Under the pieces are notes generated by a model, which worked only from the letters and a program-made list of their open reading frames with translations, was not told the origin of the DNA and ran no database searches. From NCBI RefSeq assembly GCF_029338515.1, contig NZ_CP119988.1:1426001-1490000 (forward strand): a DNA stretch of 64,000 nt, given 5' to 3'. The position numbers and the translations under genes are program-made. Positions 41,702-50,238 of this stretch are shown piece after piece. How positions within the stretch are numbered: the stretch's first letter is position 1; every line of letters starts with the position of its first letter. This DNA is from Haloglomus litoreum (GTDB lineage Archaea > Halobacteriota > Halobacteria > Halobacteriales > Haloarculaceae).

Positions 41702-43861
41702 ATGACGACCCGCGCGGTCGCCGAGATGCGCGAGTGGGACCGCCGCCGGTACGACGGCGGGTTCGACGGGCTGCACGACCTCGCCGACCGTGAGTTCACG
41801 GGCGCCGTCGAGGCCGACGGCGCCGTCTGCTTCATGCTCCGCGGGCGCGTGGTCGGGGTCTTCAGCCTCGACGACGAGGCCGACCATGGCCTCCGGCCCG
41901 CCGACATCGAGGCCTTCGAGGACGCCACCGGGGACGCGTACGAGGCGCCCCATCCCGCCCTCCCGCTGCTGTTCACCATGCAGGCCACGGGCGGCGAGGA
42001 GCGCGGCCGCTACTACACCGAGGATACGCCGCTGGAGGAGGTCCACGAGCGCCTCTCGAGCGGCTTCACCGGCTACGTCGAGCTCTCGGAGAACGTCCTC
42101 TCGGGCGACTACTACTCCGTCTACCACGGCGGGCGTGCGAAGCACGCCGCCTTCGTCGGCCAGTCCGGCCGCCTCCTCGAGGACGAGGAGGCGTTCGAGC
42201 GGGCCTGCGACGAGGTCGGCATCTACACCGTCACCGCCGTCGACCTCGACATCACGGAGATCCCCGGCGCCGAGGACCGGGCCAGTGGTGTGGGGGCCGG
42301 GACTGCCGGGGCTGGCGCGGCTGGTGCGGCCGCCGGAGCCGCTGCCGGGACCGGTGGAGCCAGCGGCAAGGACGAGAGCGTGGAGACGGCCGATGGTGGG
42401 GCCACCGTGGAGACGGCCGAACCGGATTCCGACGCCGACACAGCCGACACAGCCGACGCGAGTCTGGACGCCGACATCCCGGATTCCGACGCCGACACAG
42501 CCGACACAGCCGACGCGAGTCTGGACGCCGACATCCCGGATTCCGGTCCCGACCCGTCGACCGAGGGCGAGGACGGCGCGACCCCCGGCTCCCCCGACCC
42601 GCACGAGACGGGCACAGAATCGCTCACCCGGGACGCCATCACCTCCATCGACGATACGACCGGTGGCGAGACCGAGGGGATCGAGGGAGGGGACGGGACG
42701 GCGACCGACGACGCGGTGACGTCTACGGACGAGGACGAAGACGATGAGGAGGTGGCGACCGCCACCGGGACCGGGGCGGGGACCGAGGCGGGGACGGAGC
42801 CACCGTCGCCGGCCGACGGCCCGGCGGACGACGAGGAGATCGAGGCGGCCGTGACTGCCGTCGAGAGTCCGTCGACCGACGTTGACGGGACCAGCGACGA
42901 GGAGGCCGACGAGACAGGGGGAGCAGCGGACCGGGTCCACGAGGACGGGGAATCGGAGGCGTCGGCCGGCGAGGCAGCCGAGGACGCAGCAGCACTCCGG
43001 AGCGCGCTCGAGGCTCGCGAACGGGAGGTCGAACGTCTGGAGGACGAGGTCGACAGCCTGGAGACGGCGCTCCAGAGCGCCCGGGACGAACGCGACGACC
43101 TCGCCGCCCGGGTCGAGGACCTCGAGGGACGGCTCCGCGAACTGGGGTCGGGCGCGGCCGCCCCGGAGACCGCGATGACGCCCGCGGAGGCGCTCGACGG
43201 GACCAGCGTCTTCGTCCGCTACCGCTCGAAGAGCGAGCCGACCCTCGATGACCTTCGAGCGGGTGTCAGCCGCGAGAGCGTGGTCGGGAACCTGCAGCTG
43301 GAACGCCACACGGAGTTCGACGCAAGCACCGTCGCGGTCGACGGCCGCGAGTTCGATGCCTTCCTCGATGACACCCAGGAGTACCAGTTCACCAGGTGGC
43401 TGGTGACCGACCTCCCGCTCGAGATCCGCGATACGGGAAGCGAGAAGGTTCTGGGGGACCTGTACGGGGCGATCCCCGAGATCGACCGCGTGGAGTTCGG
43501 CGCGACCCTCGCCGACGATCGGACGTTCGATCTGGTCGCGCGTAACCGGATGGGCGAGCCGCTGGTGGTCGCGGCTCTCGACGACTCGCGGGAGTCGACG
43601 GGCGAGGAGGAGATGGCCGAGCTGGTCAGGGGTGCGTCGGCTGTCGCCGAGGAGTCGGGGTCACTGGCGGGCGCCATCGCGGTCACGGGTGCCTTCTTCG
43701 AACCGGCGGCGCTCGCCACGGTCGAGGATGCGACTGGCGGGAGTCTGCTGAGCCGGGACAAGCGCGAGAGCTACGTGAAGCTGTCGCGGTCGCGTGGCTT
43801 CCACCTCTGTCTCGCCGAGGACCGTGACGAGTCGTTCTATCTCTCGGTACCCGAACTCTGA
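41702..43861 (+). CDS. Large acidic coiled-coil protein, haloarchaea-type, function unknown
   Basis: A 719-residue protein in three parts. Residues 1-195 form a globular domain (CFMLRGRVVGVFSLDDEAD; YYTEDTPLEEVHERLSSGFTGYVE). Residues 195-465 are low-complexity, Asp/Thr/Ala-rich, with an exact 19-residue repeat twice over. A heptad-like coiled coil covers about 425-480 (LEAREREVERLEDEVDSLETAL). A C-terminal globular domain of about 230 residues (TSVFVRYRSKSEPTLDDL...) ends it. There are no membrane segments or signal peptide. A scaffolding or regulatory role is possible. Confidence 0.85.
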   Translation: MTTRAVAEMREWDRRRYDGGFDGLHDLADREFTGAVEADGAVCFMLRGRVVGVFSLDDEADHGLRPADIEAFEDATGDAYEAPHPALPLLFTMQATGGEERGRYYTEDTPLEEVHERLSSGFTGYVELSENVLSGDYYSVYHGGRAKHAAFVGQSGRLLEDEEAFERACDEVGIYTVTAVDLDITEIPGAEDRASGVGAGTAGAGAAGAAAGAAAGTGGASGKDESVETADGGATVETAEPDSDADTADTADASLDADIPDSDADTADTADASLDADIPDSGPDPSTEGEDGATPGSPDPHETGTESLTRDAITSIDDTTGGETEGIEGGDGTATDDAVTSTDEDEDDEEVATATGTGAGTEAGTEPPSPADGPADDEEIEAAVTAVESPSTDVDGTSDEEADETGGAADRVHEDGESEASAGEAAEDAAALRSALEAREREVERLEDEVDSLETALQSARDERDDLAARVEDLEGRLRELGSGAAAPETAMTPAEALDGTSVFVRYRSKSEPTLDDLRAGVSRESVVGNLQLERHTEFDASTVAVDGREFDAFLDDTQEYQFTRWLVTDLPLEIRDTGSEKVLGDLYGAIPEIDRVEFGATLADDRTFDLVARNRMGEPLVVAALDDSRESTGEEEMAELVRGASAVAEESGSLAGAIAVTGAFFEPAALATVEDATGGSLLSRDKRESYVKLSRSRGFHLCLAEDRDESFYLSVPEL
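42424..42537 (+). repeat. 57-bp in-frame tandem repeat, two identical copies
   Basis: Copies at 42424-42480 and 42481-42537 are identical, and a short part of a third (GGATTCCGG...) follows at 42538. Each encodes DSDADTADTADASLDADIP in the acidic linker of the coiled-coil protein. Identity at synonymous positions implies a recent duplication. Confidence 0.9.
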
Positions 43862-43870
43862 GGCGGCCCC

Positions 43871-44176
43871 TCAGCCCTCGATCTCGGGGATGTCCTCGAT
43901 CTTCATCCCCTCGAGCTTCTCGACGATCTCGTCGATCTTCTCGTCGAGGTCGTCGACGAAGTCGGCGGTGTCCTCGGTGGTGATCGCTCCCTGGCTCGAG
44001 GGCTCGATGAGGTTCTCCTCCTCGAGCACCCGGAGGGAGTAGCGGACCTTGTGGTGGGGGTATCCGGTCTCGTTCGACATCTTCACGATGCCGATGGGTT
44101 CGTTCTCGATCACCATCCGCAGGACCTGCAGATGGCGTTCGAGCATGTCGACTTCCTTCTCGAGCCGATCTATCAT
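43871..44176 (-). CDS. Small winged-helix DNA-binding protein
   Basis: A 101-residue protein. A helical start (MIDRLEKEVDMLERHLQVLRMV) leads into a winged helix (PIGIVKMSNETGYPHHKVRYSLRVLEEENLI; about residues 28-58), and a C-terminal acidic coil (FVDDLDEKIDEIVEKLEGMK) probably mediates dimerisation. Its promoter has TTTAAA at 44204-44209, and between that and the start a CTCGT-AAG-ACGAG inverted repeat, suggesting it controls itself. The start at 44174-44176 follows from that promoter spacing. Confidence 0.8.
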   Translation of the reverse strand: MIDRLEKEVDMLERHLQVLRMVIENEPIGIVKMSNETGYPHHKVRYSLRVLEEENLIEPSSQGAITTEDTADFVDDLDEKIDEIVEKLEGMKIEDIPEIEG

Positions 44177-44188
44177 GGCACGTGTTAA

Positions 44189-44201
44189 CTCGTAAGACGA
44201 G
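44189..44201 (-). promoter_or_regulatory. CTCGT-N3-ACGAG operator between TATA box and start
   Basis: A perfect 5-bp inverted repeat with a 3-nt spacer, 12 nt before the winged-helix start and next to the TATA-like TTTAAA at 44204-44209. Position fits repression by occlusion, most simply by the encoded protein itself. Confidence 0.5.
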
Positions 44202-44427
44202 GGTTTAAAAGTTGCCCTCACGCCGTCGGGGTCGGGGCGGCGTCATCCGACGGATATCCGGAATCGGTACCGCGTATCACGCGGACCATGTTAACCCTTG
44301 CGACCCTGGCAGCGGGGTCGGGAGCGATTCGGACCCGTTCCGGCGGTGAGCGGACGGTTCCGTGCGCGCATCGCTGGCCCCCGGGAACCGCAACCGGTTT
44401 GTTCGGCCACGCCGCACGCTGGGCCGG

Positions 44428-45837
44428 ATGACTGTCACTATCGTCGGTTCGCAGTTCGGCGACGAGGGGAAGGGGGGGATCGTCGACGTCTTCGGCGAGC
44501 GAGCGGACGTGGTCGCGCGGTACCAGGGCGGCGACAACGCCGGCCACACCGTCGTCCACGAGGGCGAGGAGTACAAGCTGTCGCTGGTCCCCTCGGGCGC
44601 GGTCCGGGGGAAGATCGGCGTCCTGGGCAACGGCTGCGTGGTCAACCCGGCGACGCTGTTCGACGAGCTCGACGCGCTCCACGAGCGCGGCCTCGACCCC
44701 GACGTCCGCGTCGCCGAGCGCGCTCACGTCATCATGCCGTTCCATCGCGTCCTCGACGGCCTCGAGGAGGACGTCAAGAGCGAGGACGACATCGCCGTCG
44801 GCACCACCGGCCGCGGCATCGGCCCCACGTACGAGGACAAGGCCGGCCGGCGCGGGGTCCGCATCGGCGACCTGCTCGACCCCGATGTGCTCCGTGACCG
44901 GCTCGCGTACGTCGTCCCGCAGAAGCGAGCCCTCGTCGAGCAGGTGTACGGCCTGGACCTCGACGCGCTCGACGCCGAGGACTTCGGCATCGAGGTCACG
45001 GTCCCGGAGGCGTTCGACGAGGACGCGCTGTTCGAGCGGTACCGCGCGTTCGGCGAGCGCCTCGCCGAGGAGGGGATGACCGTCAACTGTGGCGCCTTCC
45101 TCGCGCGCCGTCGCGCCGAGGGTGAGCAGGTGATGATGGAGGGCGCACAGGGCACCGGAATCGACATCGACCACGGGAGCTACCCCTACGTCACCTCCTC
45201 CAATCCGACGGCGGGCGGTGCGGCCGTCGGGACGGGACTGGGCCCGACCGTCGTCGGGCAGGGGGCGGTCGTCGGCATCGTCAAGGCGTACATCACGCGC
45301 GTCGGGACCGGCCCGCTCCCGACGGAACTCGGCCACGTCGAGGGGCAGACGCCGCCCGAGGGCGGCGACACCTCCGAGCGGGGCCAGGAGCTCGCGACCT
45401 ATATCCGCGACGAGGGCGGCGAGTACGGCACCGTCACCGGCCGCCCGCGCCGGGTCGGCTGGCTCGATATGCCGATGCTCCGCCACGCCGCCACCGCGAG
45501 CGGCTTCACCGGGCTCGCCGTCAACCACGTGGACACGCTCGCCGGCCTGGAGACCGTGAAGGTCGGTCACACGTACGAACTCGACGGTGAGGAGCTGGAG
45601 ACCATCCCGGCGACGACCGAGAAGTGGGCCGAGTGCGAGGCCCAGTACCGCGAGTTCGACGGCTGGCCGGAGGTCGACTGGAGCGAGGTCGCCGACGCCG
45701 GCTACGACGCTATCCCGGAGAACGCCCAGGAGTACCTCGGCTACATCGCCGCCGAACTCGACGCCGACATCTACGCGGTCGGCGTCGGCCCCGGCCGCGA
45801 GGACACGGTCGTCGTCCAGGACCCCTTCGACGCCTGA
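44428..45837 (+). CDS. purA: Adenylosuccinate synthetase
   Basis: A 469-residue enzyme of AMP synthesis (IMP + aspartate + GTP to adenylosuccinate). The P-loop region reads GSQFGDEGKGGIVD, the halophilic variant of the usual QWGDEGKGK. The IMP and catalytic blocks are GGDNAGHTVV, GTTGRGIGPTYEDK, EGAQGTGIDIDHGSYPYVTSSN, TRVGTGPLPTE and GRPRRVGWLD. It is longer than bacterial PurA by about 35 residues. The ATG follows the CGGATGA context, and the next downstream pur gene is purK at 48201. Confidence 0.95.
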   Translation: MTVTIVGSQFGDEGKGGIVDVFGERADVVARYQGGDNAGHTVVHEGEEYKLSLVPSGAVRGKIGVLGNGCVVNPATLFDELDALHERGLDPDVRVAERAHVIMPFHRVLDGLEEDVKSEDDIAVGTTGRGIGPTYEDKAGRRGVRIGDLLDPDVLRDRLAYVVPQKRALVEQVYGLDLDALDAEDFGIEVTVPEAFDEDALFERYRAFGERLAEEGMTVNCGAFLARRRAEGEQVMMEGAQGTGIDIDHGSYPYVTSSNPTAGGAAVGTGLGPTVVGQGAVVGIVKAYITRVGTGPLPTELGHVEGQTPPEGGDTSERGQELATYIRDEGGEYGTVTGRPRRVGWLDMPMLRHAATASGFTGLAVNHVDTLAGLETVKVGHTYELDGEELETIPATTEKWAECEAQYREFDGWPEVDWSEVADAGYDAIPENAQEYLGYIAAELDADIYAVGVGPGREDTVVVQDPFDA

Positions 45838-45965
45838 GCGACCCGCTGTCCCCTTCCGTCGCCCCCGTTCCCTCGTTACCGGGGTCCCGTCGACACGACA
45901 GCACCCGCGCTCCACGCCGGGGGCAACCAGAAGGATTCTAAGGGCTGCGGCAACAGTCCGTAGCG

Positions 45966-48119
45966 ATGGTGGCCGCCCCCGACGACGACGCCCCCGCGCC
46001 CGACGACGGCGAGGGCGATGACGCCGGCGACTCGGAGCCAGCGGATGACCCCGCCGACGGGCCATCCGCGTCCGACGACGGTCCCACGACGGACCCTGCC
46101 CCCGACCCGGACCCGGAGCCGACACCGGACGAGGGCGCGGCGTCCCCGCCCTCCACCGGGACCGCCGCTACCGACCCCGCCCGCTCCGCCCGGCGTCCCG
46201 TCCTCGCCGACTACCTCGGCACCGGCACCGAACGCACCCTCCGGCTCGTGCTGGGCATCACGGTCCTCGCGCTGGTCGCGCGGCTCGTCCTGCTCGGCGA
46301 CCGCGTCCAGCACTTCGACGAGGCCCGGGTCGCCTGGTGGACCCTGGAGTACCAGCGGACCAGCTCGTTCAGCTACCGCTACATCATCCACGGGCCGTTC
46401 ATCCAGCACCTGAACACGTTCCTGTTCTCGGTGCTCGGGACGACCGACTTTGCGACCCGCGTCGTCCCGGCGCTCGTGGGTGGCCTGCTCCCGGCGACGG
46501 CGCTGCTGTTCCGCGAGCACCTCCGCCGGAGCGAACTGGTCGCGCTCGCGCTGTTCCTGAGCTTCAACCCCATCCTCCTGTACTACTCGCGGTTCTCCCG
46601 GTCGACCATCCTCGTCGCCGGGTTCTGCTTCGTCGCGTTCGGCTTCCTCGTCCGCGCGATGGACGCCCGCGGTGCCCCGGTGGAGACGCGGGGCGGCACC
46701 GGGCGCACGGTGGCCGACGGCGGGACGGCCACCCGGACCGCCCCGACCGGCCGGTCGCTGGCGACCCTCCTCCAGCTCGGCCGGACCCGATCGCCCGCGC
46801 TGTACGTCCACGCCGCAGTCCTCTGCTTCGCGCTGGCGTTCGCCGCGAAGGAGAACGCCCTGGTCTACCTCCTCTGCTGGATGGGCGCGAGCGCGCTCGT
46901 CGCCGACCGCATCCTCTCGACGCCCGGGACGAACGGCTTCGACCGGGTCGAGGCGGCACTCGAGCGGTTCGTCCTCCACCCGGGCTACTACCTCGGCCAC
47001 GCGCTCCTCGCGCTGGTCATCCTCGGGGTCGTGACGCTGTTCTTCTACGCGCCCCGCGGCGCCGCGGCCCCGGACAGCGTCGGCCTGTACGCGGTCCTCG
47101 GCCAGCCGGGGCAGTTCCCGGCGCTCGTCGACGCGACGCTGCTCGACATAGAGACCGGGCTGGAGTACTGGTTCGGCGGGAGCGCGGAACCGGGCTGCAA
47201 CAAGGACAACCTCATCGACGGCTACGCCTGCTACCTCGGGCGCTTCCTGGAGTCGATGGTGCTGTACGCGGGCCCGCTGTTCCTCCTCTCGGTCGTGGGT
47301 TTCCTCGCGGACCGCTACACGGACGGCCGTCCCCGTGCGCTGGTGATGTTCGCCGCGTTCTGGGGTTTCGCCTCCGTCCTGGGCTACCCGCTCGGGACCG
47401 ACATCTACGGCGCGTGGATCGTCGTGAACGCGCTGCTCCCGCTCGCCATCCCCGCGGCGGTCGGGGCGGCGCTGCTGTACCGCTGGGGCGTCGACGCCTA
47501 CCGCGAGGACGACGGCATCAGCCTCCTGCTCGTGTTCGTCCTAGCGCTGGTCGCGACCGGCGCGACCGGCTACCAGGGCGCGACGGGCGTCTACGTCAGC
47601 CCGGAGGAGGGGCCGGACTCGCTGGTCCAGTACGCCCAGCCCGAGGGCGAGTGGCGACCCATCCTCGGGGAGATGCAGGCGCTCTCGGCCGGCAACCCGC
47701 CCGGCGAGGACGACGTGCTCGTCCACGGCTCCTACTACGTCGACGGCGACAGCTCCGCGGTCCGGACGCCCGCCTGCATCAAGTGGTTCAAGGCGCTGCC
47801 GTTGCCGTGGTACTTCGAGAAGGACCGGATGCAGGTCACCTGCACCAACCTGACGGCCGACCTCCCGCCACAGGAGGAGCTGCCGCCGGTCGTCATCTCC
47901 CGGACTACCAACGCCGACGCCCTCCAGGAGCGGCTCGGCGACGACTACCGGCAGGAGACCGTGCTGATGCGTCGTGGCGCCATCTCGACGGTCGTCTTCA
48001 TCGACGGGTCCGCGCCCCGCGCGGACATCGAGCCGCCCGCGGACACGCGTGAGGCGGTGCGCGACGCCCGCGCCGACCGTGCGCGGCTGCGGGCCGAACG
48101 CCGGCCTGCCGGCGGGTAG
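45966..48119 (+). CDS. Agl23-like (TIGR03663) polytopic membrane protein
   Basis: A 717-residue protein. The first 75 residues are Pro/Asp-rich and disordered. About twelve hydrophobic segments follow, with the GT-C-like opening HFDEARVAWW (about residue 118) and YRYIIHGPFIQHLN, then a C-terminal soluble domain after about 540. It matches the TIGR03663 pattern, called flippase-activity-associated protein Agl23 in haloarchaea and linked with protein N-glycosylation. The acidic residue in the first loop (DE) fits a lipid-linked-sugar glycosyltransferase fold. No other agl gene is adjacent. Confidence 0.85.
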   Translation: MVAAPDDDAPAPDDGEGDDAGDSEPADDPADGPSASDDGPTTDPAPDPDPEPTPDEGAASPPSTGTAATDPARSARRPVLADYLGTGTERTLRLVLGITVLALVARLVLLGDRVQHFDEARVAWWTLEYQRTSSFSYRYIIHGPFIQHLNTFLFSVLGTTDFATRVVPALVGGLLPATALLFREHLRRSELVALALFLSFNPILLYYSRFSRSTILVAGFCFVAFGFLVRAMDARGAPVETRGGTGRTVADGGTATRTAPTGRSLATLLQLGRTRSPALYVHAAVLCFALAFAAKENALVYLLCWMGASALVADRILSTPGTNGFDRVEAALERFVLHPGYYLGHALLALVILGVVTLFFYAPRGAAAPDSVGLYAVLGQPGQFPALVDATLLDIETGLEYWFGGSAEPGCNKDNLIDGYACYLGRFLESMVLYAGPLFLLSVVGFLADRYTDGRPRALVMFAAFWGFASVLGYPLGTDIYGAWIVVNALLPLAIPAAVGAALLYRWGVDAYREDDGISLLLVFVLALVATGATGYQGATGVYVSPEEGPDSLVQYAQPEGEWRPILGEMQALSAGNPPGEDDVLVHGSYYVDGDSSAVRTPACIKWFKALPLPWYFEKDRMQVTCTNLTADLPPQEELPPVVISRTTNADALQERLGDDYRQETVLMRRGAISTVVFIDGSAPRADIEPPADTREAVRDARADRARLRAERRPAGG

Positions 48120-48200
48120 GACGACGCCGCCCTCTTCCTCGCTCCTCGCTGCTCACCCGGAAGCGAAAGCGGTAGGACCGGGCGCCGAGGACCCTCGCAC

Positions 48201-49409
48201 ATGACCGATTCCGACGGTATCGACGCGCGGACGCTCGCCGCGCCCGGGCCGACGCTGGGCGTGGTCGGCGGCGGCCAACTGGGGCGGATGCTGGGCGAGG
48301 CCGCGGGCCCGCTCGGCGTCGAACTCGTCGTCTCGGACCCGACGCCGGACTGCCCCGCCCGTTCCGTGGTCCGCGACCAGGTCGTCGGCGACTTCGACGA
48401 CTACGAGACGCTCCTGGCGCTGGGGGAGCGCGCCGACGTGCTCACCTTCGAGATCGAACTCGCGGACCCCGACACGCTGGACCGGGTCGCCGAGGAGACC
48501 GGTACGCCCGTCCACCCGGCGCCCGACACCCTCCGCACCATCCAGGACAAGTACGTCCAGAAGGAGGCGCTGGTCGAGCAGGGCATCCCCGTCCCGGCCT
48601 ACCGGCAGGTCGACGGCGCGGAGGACCTCCTGGCGGCCGGCGAGGACCTGGGGTGGCCGCTGATGCTGAAGGCCCGCGAGGGCGGGTACGACGGGCGCGG
48701 GAACGTCCCCGTCTCCGGCCCGGACGATGTCGAGGCCGCGATGGCCGACATCGCCGGCCCGGCGATGGCCGAGGAGATGCTCGACTTCGAGCGGGAACTG
48801 GCCGTGATGGGCGTGCGTGGCGCCGACGAGCGCGACACCTTCCCCGTCACCGAGACGATCCACCGCGAGGAGATTCTCCGCGAGAGCATCTCCCCGGCGC
48901 GGGCCGACGACGGCGTCCGCGCCCGGGCCCGGGAGGTCGCCCACGAGGTGCTCGACGTGATGGACGGGCGCGGCGCGTTCGGCATCGAGCTGTTCCAGGT
49001 CGACCCCGACGCCCACGACGGCGAGGCCATCCTCGTCAACGAGATCGCTCCGCGGCCGCACAACTCCGGCCACTGGACCATCGAGGGCTGTCACGCCTCC
49101 CAGTTCGAGAACCACGTCCGCGCGGTGCTGGGCTGGCCGCTCGGGTCGACTGACCGCCGCGCACCGACGGCGAACGCGAACCTGCTCGGCGACGTGGACG
49201 AGAACCGGCCGGCCGAACTGCGCGGCGTGGACGAGGTGCTGCGCGCGGACGGCGCGGCGCTGCACTGGTACTGCAAACGCGAGGCGCGACCGCTGCGCAA
49301 ACTGGGACACGTCACGCAGGTCGGCTCAGAAGGGGACGATATCGGTGACCTGCTGGAGCGCGTGCGGGGGCTGCGCGACGCGACGACGTTCCGACCCGAC
49401 AGGGAGTAG
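48201..49409 (+). CDS. purK: 5-(carboxyamino)imidazole ribonucleotide synthase
   Basis: A 402-residue ATP-grasp enzyme of purine synthesis that carboxylates AIR with bicarbonate and ATP. VVGGGQLGRMLGEAA lies at about 22-36, DKYVQKEAL starts the ATP-grasp domain, LMLKAREGGYDGRGN gives the nucleotide-binding loop, and NEIAPRPHNSGHWTIEGC the metal/phosphate site. It is slightly longer than bacterial PurK at the N terminus. purE is not adjacent. Confidence 0.95.
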   Translation: MTDSDGIDARTLAAPGPTLGVVGGGQLGRMLGEAAGPLGVELVVSDPTPDCPARSVVRDQVVGDFDDYETLLALGERADVLTFEIELADPDTLDRVAEETGTPVHPAPDTLRTIQDKYVQKEALVEQGIPVPAYRQVDGAEDLLAAGEDLGWPLMLKAREGGYDGRGNVPVSGPDDVEAAMADIAGPAMAEEMLDFERELAVMGVRGADERDTFPVTETIHREEILRESISPARADDGVRARAREVAHEVLDVMDGRGAFGIELFQVDPDAHDGEAILVNEIAPRPHNSGHWTIEGCHASQFENHVRAVLGWPLGSTDRRAPTANANLLGDVDENRPAELRGVDEVLRADGAALHWYCKREARPLRKLGHVTQVGSEGDDIGDLLERVRGLRDATTFRPDRE

Positions 49410-49454
49410 GATTCGTTCTTCTGATTTCTGCTTGATATCGGTAAATACGAACGT

Positions 49455-50144
49455 GGAACCGGGTTGAAAGCTCCCGCGGGCGCTCCCTGCGACAGCGGCG
49501 ATGGAATCCGGTTGAAAGCCCCTGCTCGCTCGACCCGCCGGGCCTCGCTGCGGTCCTCGGGTTCGCTTCGCTCACCCTGCGGTCCTTGCGTCGTCCGGGC
49601 GGGGTCGAGCGATTTCTCGGCTCCGCCGAGAAATGTATCGCTGGCGTTCACGAGAGCGGAGCTCTCGTGCAGCCCATCAGAACGCTTCGCGTTCTGAGGA
49701 CGGCAGAGCCGCCAGCCGAGCGGCCCTTTCAGTCCCGCCCTGTGGTCTGATTACCCGAGTGTTCGCGGTTGGTGGTTCCAGGCTAGCAGGGTGTCCCCAC
49801 CCCTCCCCGCGCGGGCGCCGTGTAGCCAGCGGGCCACTCGCCCGCAAGGGGCTCGGGACCCGCTGACGGGAGGGCGCCCGCGCGCTTCCTTTCCTCGGAA
49901 CCGGCGGCCGACCATCCGCTCTCCGGCCGGGAGCGCGTGGTGAGCCCCTTGCGGGCGAACCCGCGCGACCTGGGGAAGGGCAGGGCCACCGCACTCGTGA
50001 CACGTCCAATCCCCTGGCGGACTCGAAGGGCGAGCGGGCTCAGCGGGTCCCCGGCGACGCAAGCACCGCAGCGGAGGGAGCAGAGCGACCGGAGCGAGGA
50101 GCGCAGCGAGCCGCGGGCCCCTGAGCGCGCGAGGGCTTCGTAGG
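49455..50144 (+). repeat. Dispersed non-coding repeat, copy C with a hairpin-chain insertion
   Basis: About 690 bp without a credible gene. The left end GGAACCGGGTTGAAAGC is present, and a second GGTTGAAAGCCCC starts at 49510. The module CCTTTCAGTCCCGCCCTGTGG (49725-49745) is shared with copy A, and so are GGCGGCCGACCATCCG, GACCTGGGGAAGGGCAGGG and the right end GCGCGAGGGCTTCGTAGG. Relative to A, 105 bp (49612-49716) of perfect hairpins interrupt the inverted-repeat arm between two CGAGCG copies. AT-rich DNA flanks both ends, and the remainder of the gap 49410-50238 is that AT-rich sequence. Confidence 0.85.
49612..49716. repeat. Hairpin chain inserted in repeat copy C
   Basis: Stems: 49612-49634 (10 bp, TCC loop), 49649-49669 (9 bp, GGA loop), 49677-49697 (9 bp, TTC loop), 49701-49711 (4 bp, AGA loop). 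The block is bounded by CGAGCG at 49606-49611 and CGAGCG at 49717-49722. Copy A has a single uninterrupted CGAGCG at the same place (26345-26350). Confidence 0.75.
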
Positions 50145-50238
50145 CGTTCCTGGAAATGAGTCGGAGATAAACTTAGAATTAGGAAGATTAGAGATTTATA
50201 TTAGTGACAAAGGGGTTGCGGGCTGGATACGACTCGAA

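Noticed and set aside
49612-49697. CAGAACGC...GCGTTCTG hairpin as a fifth site of the CAGAA regulon
   Set aside because: The spacing between half-sites is 9 rather than 6 bases and no gene start lies at the right distance; it belongs to the hairpin chain.
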